In this document: in pieces, positions 56,570 through 64,000 of the stretch
Layout: each line of letters starts with the position of its first letter
How positions within the stretch are numbered: the first letter of the stretch is position 1
DNA from: Larix kaempferi
Lineage: Eukaryota > Streptophyta > Pinopsida > Pinales > Pinaceae
Direction: 5' to 3'
NCBI GenBank assembly: GCA_027924585.1
Contig: BSBM01000753.1
Span: forward strand, 23,208,501 to 23,272,500
DNA length: 64,000 nucleotides
Program-made: the position numbers and the translations under genes
The notes under the pieces: model-generated
Told to the model about the DNA's origin: nothing
Seen by the model: only the letters and a program-made list of their open reading frames with translations
Database searches by the model: none

Positions 56570-59253
56570 ATAATAAACCTAGGCTTTTAAAATTAGAATT
56601 GATACTGCAGCATTGTTCTCATTACCAATATTATCAACTTTAGGTTCTGCCCAGAACCTAGTGGAGAGTCTAGCAGGTCTAGCCAAGCTAGCTTGTGCTA
56701 GAAAACACCCCAGGAGCAAAATTAGAGTTATTATACTGTTTTAAATACTTATGTTTTTCTGTCTGAATCGTCTTACTAATTTCGTAGTGCGGGGATTTCT
56801 TATGTTCTCTTTAAATCGTTTATTAACTTTCTCTCTATGCTTGAAAAACATTAAATAGAAATAATAACAATAGCAAGACATACATCAGATATCCTAGTCA
56901 TTCTACATGTCAAATAGTGGAAGAGGCCACAACAACATTATTTATTTTCTTTCTATCCTTTAAATCTAGGAATACTTCCATATGTTAAACATCTATATGA
57001 TTCTACCAACGGCCAATCCATTACAAAGAAACAACGCATCATGCATTTCAAGGAGATACATTTTACAAACATAGACTCAGGCAGTCCATTCCTTTTATTT
57101 ACACAGTAGTTTCAAATCAAGACCCATTGACTTTCCAGTAGGAAAATGATCTCATTACAAACAAAATGATTGTTAGAGTTAGGGTTTAATTTCTGTCCCT
57201 TTATTTATGATTATTTTCTGTTCTTATGAATCCCCACATAGGATCAGCAAACGCAGTAAATCAAATAACAGGATTACAGAATTAAAATCGCAGACTCACA
57301 TCAACCATATCTTTTACCCACGATTGCTTGTATCTCTAATTCTTTCCTTTAAACATGTTTGCAAACCACAAGTTAGAAATCATAGGAAGAATTAAGAAAT
57401 TTCATCATTTAAACGTTTCAGAAGTCAAAACCATACAACACATAGGTTACAGGGATCACGACTTTTCTCATGGAGCCATAACGAAAGCACAGTAAAATAT
57501 TCACTACATCTCACAACCACAAACTTAGACTTATATATTTACATTTTAAACATTTAACCCCTGTCAGGCTCAAGGGTCGAATCCCACTACGAAAACGATA
57601 GGCGACTCCTACTTTTCGAATTAAAAGCCCCAGGTCAGATATCAAACCCTGAGAACAACTCAAACGCCTAGGTTACCTTAAGAATCTAAACAATAGACAG
57701 AAGCACCACTGGCAACAAACTATTAACCAATTTTTCCATACAAAAGAGTAGTTCGATTACTTTCAGGTTGAAAGCACTAACAACATATACACCCATATAA
57801 ACTTTCTTATCCATAGTAAAATGTAGAGGTTATTTTCCATTCATAAATAGCAAAACGAAAATCCACAAATCAGTACAGGCATGGAAATATTCGTTCAAAC
57901 CCATATACACACAGGTACAAATACGTGGATAGCAACTGAAACCAATCCATTAAACCCTACTACAAGCATAGATACCCCCAGAAGTTTTCACCATCAAAAT
58001 AATAATTACAATGACTGGTCTAGCCAACGACGACCTCTAGGAACTCCAAAACTTGTTATAGAGAACCCAAACTGGGCTCACGAAAGTTCCCCATAATCAA
58101 ATACAAACAGTGCCACTCCACAGAGGCGAGAGGAAGGGAATAAGGGATGGTGAAACCTGAACTTACCCCTCTGTAGTGCCAATGAAGTCGATAGCACTGG
58201 TCACCAACTAGAAATCCATGCAAGGAGGAACACTATCCATTACCTGCCAAGCCATCAAACGACACAAGGTCAACCCTAAGAATATAACGATTGCTAGATA
58301 GAGGTAGCAGAAAAAATTGAATCGAGGAGAGATCTAGCCATTACCTGAATCATGTTTATCTTCACTTCACCCCCACGCATAAAGCCCCAAATGGTGCACT
58401 GACCATGAGCATAGCTCAGTTCAGGGCACAAAAATCTCACAGACACAACGATGGTCTATCCAAAGCCAAGTGAAATGAAGGAACAGATGCTTGATAGGGT
58501 AACAACCTTGTATTGAAACCCTTGCTAGCTGGGCACCACTTTCAAAGTCGACATCATATGTGTGGTATTCAATGCTCCACTTAACACATTTTACCAATTT
58601 TAATGTTTACCCAAAGCTCTATAGTATGGAGTTATGCAATTGTCATGATTTGGGAGACACTAGTGCCTCCTTACCCCAAGGTTCCTTTTTCGACCTTAGT
58701 CTTACACTTTTAACTTAGGAACATTTCAATACATGATGGTAGTTCCATTCATGGGAGGAACCCTTTGTACAGGTACCTACATGCACACATAGGATGAGCC
58801 ATTAGCAATTGCTAAGTAAGAACATGAACCCCAAGACTTACCCTTACCTTTTGGTAGCACTGCGGGGGCACATCTCTTCATGGAACACCAGGTTCCTCTC
58901 AAGGGCCTCAACTCCCATCAACAAAGCCCATCATGCCTGAAGAGACCATCTTAATCATTTATAACAAAACTCAACATGAAAAAGTAAAAGGAAGAACCTT
59001 AAGTTTTATACTATCATATATAAACTTGCTATTAGGATACATATACATCAACTACTTTACTTCATCACCTTCGACATAAGCATAATTGACAAAACTAACT
59101 TGTTTTACTTTAAAAACTCTCATTGTCTCCAACAAAGTATCGACACAACTTTGTAGTACTGAAGTTAAATTTACAATATATTATCTATGTAGGCATTTTT
59201 AGTAGTAAGAGAAAATTTTTAAATTTTTACTATTTTTGGGATATTACACTCAT

Positions 59254-61320
59254 GGGGTATAAGTGGATTTTCAAATAGTGCATCTTATTGCATCCTATTG
59301 AATTAAAGGATGCATTGTATTGTTAAGTGGAACTAGAATAGTTTTAATGTATCACCCAAAATTAAAAAAGAATATGAAAAAAACAGTAAATATAATATAT
59401 CAACATAGATCCATCTTAACTAGGGTTTTATCAAGCCTCAAGGGGATCAAATCCTTTTAGGTGGAAACCCATTTTAAGGCCCCAAATTTGAGGAAAGGTT
59501 GGCCTCCATTATAATTTCCATTATAATTGTCAAGGCATCAACTATTTCAATTTGGAATCATGTTGTAAATGCTAACACATAAATCCTACAAATACACAAA
59601 AATTGAATCATTTAATTAATTATGAAGAAAAATACTTATTTACCCAAATATGATTGTCTAAGTGCCAACTATTTCATGTTGTAAACCATAACACATAAAT
59701 CGTACAAATAAGCAAACGTTGCATTCATTAACTAATTATGAGGTAAAATACTTACAATTTACCCAATTATTAATAATTTGCAATTATCATAAAACTAATT
59801 TCTAACTTATTGCTATATTATTAACTTAATAATACATAATCAATATATTCTCCATTATAATCATCCATGTGCCAACTATAAATCCTATAAATAGGCAAAA
59901 ATTGCATTCATTCATTGATTATAAACGAAAATAGTTATTCTTAATCCATATGTAGTGATTTTTTTGTGAATATATGTTGCTCTTCTAAACCAAATTAAGG
60001 AAAGGCTAACTAATACACAAATATTTAGTTGTCTTGAAGTTATTTATGAAAATATTTTATTTAAAATGCCAAATTGTAATTGAAATTCAATGTATACTTT
60101 TCACTTAAAAAAATATGTATCTTGATATTCAACAATTTTGAGCGGACATGTGCTTTGTTTTATAATTAAAATTTTGGAGCTGATATGTGTGACAGACATG
60201 ACACATTTCATCCACTTTGGCTATAGAAAGAGCCTCTCGGTGCAAAAATTTGAAATTTAATTTGTTAAAAATGTAAATGAAGATGTAAGAAGAAATTAAT
60301 TACTCTCTTTTCTCTTTTCTATTGAAGGGGCATAATTTCAACAAAGATAAGAAAATGAAATTATGAAATTATTTGCAAAATTCTAAGATCAATGAACTCC
60401 ACTATCCGCTAGTGAATCAAAAGAATTAAATAATTTGATAGCATAGTAGCATTGATAATGGGGTGGTCATTCAAGGAAGTTGAGCACTAGTGCTTGTGTG
60501 GTTGAAAACATAGAAGTAATGAAATAATATTTTATTTTACATTATGTTGGTGCATTGGTGCATTATTATGTTTCGGGTGCATTGCATATTTTTAAAATAA
60601 AAAGAACATCTCAATGTGTGATTTTTTTACCCCAAATGTGGGTGTGTGCTCGAGACGAGATGCGCTGGCGGTCGAGGCACGTGGTGCCCCCACCAGGGTT
60701 CAAATTTGAAGCCTTCATGGCCCTTTAGAGGCCATTTTACATGTCATAGAAGACCACCTCAAATTTTACCATGCAAAAAAAATTTAATTTCATGGTAAGC
60801 CCGTCAATAATTAAATTAACCACTATTGTTTAAAATTGCAACAGAAGGGCAGCTTCAAATTTCACCTGTCGACAATTTTCAGTGGGAAATTGGGAATGCG
60901 GCTACTAGCTAGGTGACTTGGGAGTGAGACTTGGTACTCGGTTACTCTCCAATATCCATGTGTCCGATCATCGATGGATCATGGACCATTGGGCCTCTAA
61001 TCATATCATTGACTAGCTTACATGGACAAGCTTACACTGTGCATCCCATGGCTTTAACGCTTCTAAGTTCTCATGTCAGCGGTGAGCACTTACGTGTTTA
61101 ACACATTTAATGTAAGCAACAACTTTATTAAACATGGTTGGTGGCTCATATGTGTTGTTGGCAACGGTCTTACCAAGTTACCAGTTATCACATACCAATT
61201 CGCGACTTCTAACTCCGTGAGTTAATTGAGTATTCAATGTATAATATATTATGTTAATGTGCCCCAAATTTGGCATTTCAGACAAACCCCACAATCCATA
61301 AACTTATTGTAATGTTGCAG
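59254..61320. other. Spacer right of the solo LTR
   Basis: No gene recognised. A diverged repeat is listed separately. A GC-richer island near 60640-60720 stands out from the AT-rich surroundings but shows no coding frame. Confidence 0.4.
59519..59945. repeat. Three diverged copies of a 100-130-bp block
   Basis: Each copy has a CCATTATAAT or similar start, GTGCCAACTAT or GGCATCAACTAT, an ACATAAATCCTACAAATA core, an AAATTGCATTCATT-like stretch and ATTATGAAG/GAAAATACTTATT. Copies begin near 59519, 59660 and 59846. Confidence 0.6.
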
Positions 61321-61356
61321 GCTGTCGCTCTCGCCTGTGGCCCCTGCCCACGGATC

Positions 61357-61490
61357 TGTGTTTTCTTTGTTGTATCAAGTTAATCCTACCGTCTACAGCT
61401 CCTAGCCTAACACCCTGTGTTTTATTTGTTTTATGAAGTCAATCCTCTGGCTCTCGAGTCCCACCTTGTGTTTTCTTTGTTGTATCAAGT
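61357..61490. repeat. Three copies of TGTGTTTTCTTTGTTGTATC
   Basis: Units start at 61357, 61416 and 61467 (spacing 59 and 51 bp), each followed by AAGT(T/C)AAT. The middle copy has a few changes. Confidence 0.85.
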
Positions 61491-61529
61491 CAATGCTTGA
61501 ATTCCATGCTTCCATGGCTCCGACCATCA

Positions 61530-61757
61530 TTATATAATATTATAGGAATACAAACAAGATTTTTCTTATACCCTTTCTCTACCGTGGTCGAGCTACTTCC
61601 AAGTTCCACCTACCTTATCTCCTCCAGTCCTCCAGGAGAGTTTGCAGAGTGAAGCTGCCAATGCTAGCCTACCATAAACATATATAAAGAAATTTGTTTT
61701 CTTTGAGGAGCTCAACTTCAAGGCTGACTGGATTGTTGACATCCTATGAATTTACAG
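61530..61757 (+). other. Possible promoter and untranslated first exon
   Basis: A TATATAATATTATA stretch (about 61532) is followed by pyrimidine-rich sequence. A less AT-rich stretch ends in TTTACAG|GTATGTAC, a good plant 5' splice site at 61757/61758. No coding frame is convincing and no downstream exon is identified, so this is only a candidate gene start or non-coding RNA. Confidence 0.2.
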
Positions 61758-61929
61758 GTATGTACATCATTTTATCCATTCATGATCCCATCAATTTATT
61801 AAAAATTTTGTTATTTGACTAAAATTCTGTAACTTCAAAGTTCAAACACAATTTTATTATTTGATTGAAATTTTGTAACTTCAAATGGGCCTTGAAGGCT
61901 TCAAATTTGAAGCCTAGACCTGAGAGTGG

Positions 61930-64000
61930 GTTTGTCATAAATCTCCGTCAGAGGCTATTCAGAACGACATTTATCGATTCCCAACCGTAGCAACAACAAC
62001 AATTGCTTATTTCTTCATATGTTCTGTGTACACGCATATGATTCCATGTGCTCCTTTCCTTTCCCTATTTTCCATTGTCGCCCAATCGAAGCTCTTGAGA
62101 ATTTAGCCACCCTTTAACTTTTTTGAAATGGAGGGGACAAGGAAGACCATTGTTTTCACTCTGAAACTGAGTGCTTCCCCAGGCAATTTCCACTGACCAT
62201 GGTTGCAGCCTACGGGAAATAGGTGTGTGCACTGCGCCCCCCATCTTTACCAAATATCCTAGGGATTTGGGGAAGTTCCCACTCTGCCATCCTCCATGCA
62301 TCTAGTTAATGAGTCAGATCAAGAAAACACACTTTGCATATAAAACTGTATTGCATGAGCCATTTCCCCCAATTGCTCAGTCGTCAAATCGACACCTTCC
62401 TCTAGTACACGGTTTAAGATTCTTGGGATTTATTAATATGAAGATCACAGTTGTTACTACACTTACAATCCCAACTAGCTATCGAATTTCAATATGATTG
62501 AGACTATGCAACAACAACTAGTGAAGGACAATGCTGAAAGCTGGCAATTTTCTTAGAATGCCCAGTGCCGACTCTTGCGTTCGACTGTAAGAACTAGGAC
62601 AAAAATGTTTTTGTATTATTTATTTTTAGAGCAATAGTGCTACTTTACCTTTTGATTTTGTTTTCCTTATCGGCTGGCCCTGAATAGAACAAGAATTTCA
62701 ACCATATAACAAGAAATTCAACCATTTACGCATCTCCTCTCTACTTGGTCTGCCTACGTTTTACTTATGCTTTAGAACCCATCCTCTACTCTTTCATACC
62801 ACATAGTTAGTATGTATAATGAGATCTAGGGGGAGGGCTATAGGGAAGAAGCAGTCAGGGTCCTGAATCAACTATTGAGAACAAAAGATTCGTGGAATCG
62901 GATAGTTCTCTTTGCTCAAACCATAACATAGCATGTAACATGTAAGGAGTGCTTAAACTTATTCTATCCCAAATACGTGTGGCATTCATAGTGTTGAATG
63001 AAAAATTAAAACATATATTGTTGTCATTGGCATTCAATTAGAGTGACAAAGAAACTTGCTATTGGTTTTCAATCTAATCCAACTTCTTTCTTGAACTGTT
63101 CTCTCTAATAGAATTGCGTGAAGGAGGATTATAAATGGCATAGGCAACGCAGTTGTTTGATAGAGGTGCATGAAAGTGAATTATGGTCCTCAATTCAAAG
63201 AAGTAAAAATAGTTACCATTCAGATTCTTTCCCTTCACCTTTTTTACTGCCTTTCTGCATACATCTCTATTGTTCACTAATTTAGCAACATATACAGACC
63301 AGACTCAACGTCCAATGTTTTTGGATTCTGAGACAATTTCTTCCTTTTTTGGCTTACATTATCAGTTTTTTCCTTTGTTAAGCAGGCTATATTTTATGTA
63401 GGCTAGATTTTATGTAAGCTAGAATTTATATCAGTTTGAATAACACTAGTGATTTACAAAGATTGAACTTTTCCAATAATAAGCATTGCGTTACTTTTAG
63501 AAGAGTTGAAGAACCCAATTCTTCATCGAGCTTGTATTGTTCGAAGCATCCTAGGAACCCATTTTAAGAGGTATTAAATATTATTATATTGATTAAAAGT
63601 TGGATTGGAATTGGGCTAGCAACCTAACTATAGCTGCACTAATGCAGAAAAAAAGATCTATAAAATTAGTTATGGCAATTCACACCGAACATCTGCAAAG
63701 TGGATTTTCTGTGTGTCTCCTAAGTTATGTTTCACTAATAAATTCCTCATGTTCAGGCATATCATGAAAGAGTAAAATAGTATTAATTTTGTCTATAAGG
63801 ATGAAAGTTGGATTGGAATGGGGTTAGCAAGTTAAATGTATTATTATACTGGAATTTTAAGAGGCAAGATCAATTTGGGAAAATGCTAAGATGGAAAAGG
63901 TAGCATAGTGGCCTAGAGATTGAGCTGCTAGATCAGGGAAAAATATGGTTGTGTTACATGACATATATAACATTCAGTGCCGCCATATCCACTGCAAAAT
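61930..64000. other. Spacer at the right end
   Basis: Small open frames (for example 62065-62301 minus, opening MHGGWQSGNFPKSLGYLV) lack family likeness. A 16-bp unit (AGGCTAKATTTTATGT) is repeated at 63384, 63400 and 63416. An AAAGTTGGATTGGAATKGGG block occurs at about 63596 and 63804. Confidence 0.35.

Larger units (their letters stand above)
48372..59248 (+). mobile_element. Solo LTR of about 4.3 kb, interrupted by copia element 2
   Basis: Left end TGTAATATCTC and right end GGGATATTACA form terminal inverted repeats. The 5 bp outside them are identical: CTCAT at 48367-48371 and at 59249-59253. Removing copia element 2 and its extra ATAAT (6588 bp) leaves about 4289 bp. No primer-binding site, polypurine tract or coding domain of its own is seen between the ends. 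A solo LTR left by recombination is the simplest reading. A non-autonomous element with very short terminal repeats is the alternative. The left part is 48372-49986, the right part 56575-59248; neither holds a recognised gene. Confidence 0.75.

Noticed and set aside
57881-58096. 71-codon frame inside the solo LTR
   Set aside because: Low-complexity Thr/Asn/His composition, no relatives recognised, no neighbouring signals.
1-64000. tRNA, rRNA, organelle-derived or bacterial-type genes
   Set aside because: None was recognised on either strand by reading. The TGGTATCAGAGC sites are retrotransposon primer-binding sites, not parts of tRNA genes.

Overview
This window is nuclear DNA of a seed plant with a large, repeat-rich genome. 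The evidence is nested Ty1/copia and Ty3/gypsy LTR retrotransposons with primer-binding sites matching plant initiator-Met tRNA, plant L1-type LINE fragments, an intron-containing plant methylesterase gene, and long AT-rich spacers. The very long LTRs (2.8 kb and 4.3 kb) and the amount of old, decayed transposon suggest a gymnosperm. That is an inference from style, not a diagnosis.

Layout. 1-6732: tail of a gypsy-like element whose 5' end lies outside the window. It has a non-coding internal region, a broken gag-like stretch, a polypurine tract and a 2.8-kb 3' LTR carrying a two-phase minisatellite. 6733-16390: a decayed LINE split at 7145 by copia element 1 (7145-15375, target-site duplication GTACA), which carries an in-frame triplication of its reverse transcriptase segment. 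16390-20480: unassigned spacer. 20528-22736 (minus): the one credible host gene, a five-exon methylesterase-type alpha/beta hydrolase. 23833-24290 (minus): LINE RNase H remnant. 25700-27256: second copy of the repeat family seen at the window start, cut by a three-LTR gypsy compound (27257-33669). 33974-35450: LTR plus leader of another, truncated retroelement. 35450-48366: AT-rich spacer with many two-copy tandem duplications and a gag-only LTR element (41435-43942). 48372-59248: a solo LTR with duplication CTCAT, interrupted by copia element 2 (49987-56569, minus strand, duplication ATAAT). 59254-64000: spacer with small repeats and an exon-like stretch near 61.7 kb.

The two copia elements belong to one family. 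They share homologous LTRs, a conserved dyad overlapping the TATA box, an antisense reading frame in the leader, an intron-like segment between integrase and reverse transcriptase, and a 56-bp tandem repeat between RNase H and the polypurine tract. This family is the best candidate for something undescribed here. Most retroelement frames are broken by stops, many of which look like cytosine deamination (CAG to TAG, CAA to TAA, CGA to TGA, TGG to TAG or TGA). Nothing in the window suggests a bacterial system, CRISPR array, rRNA or tRNA gene.
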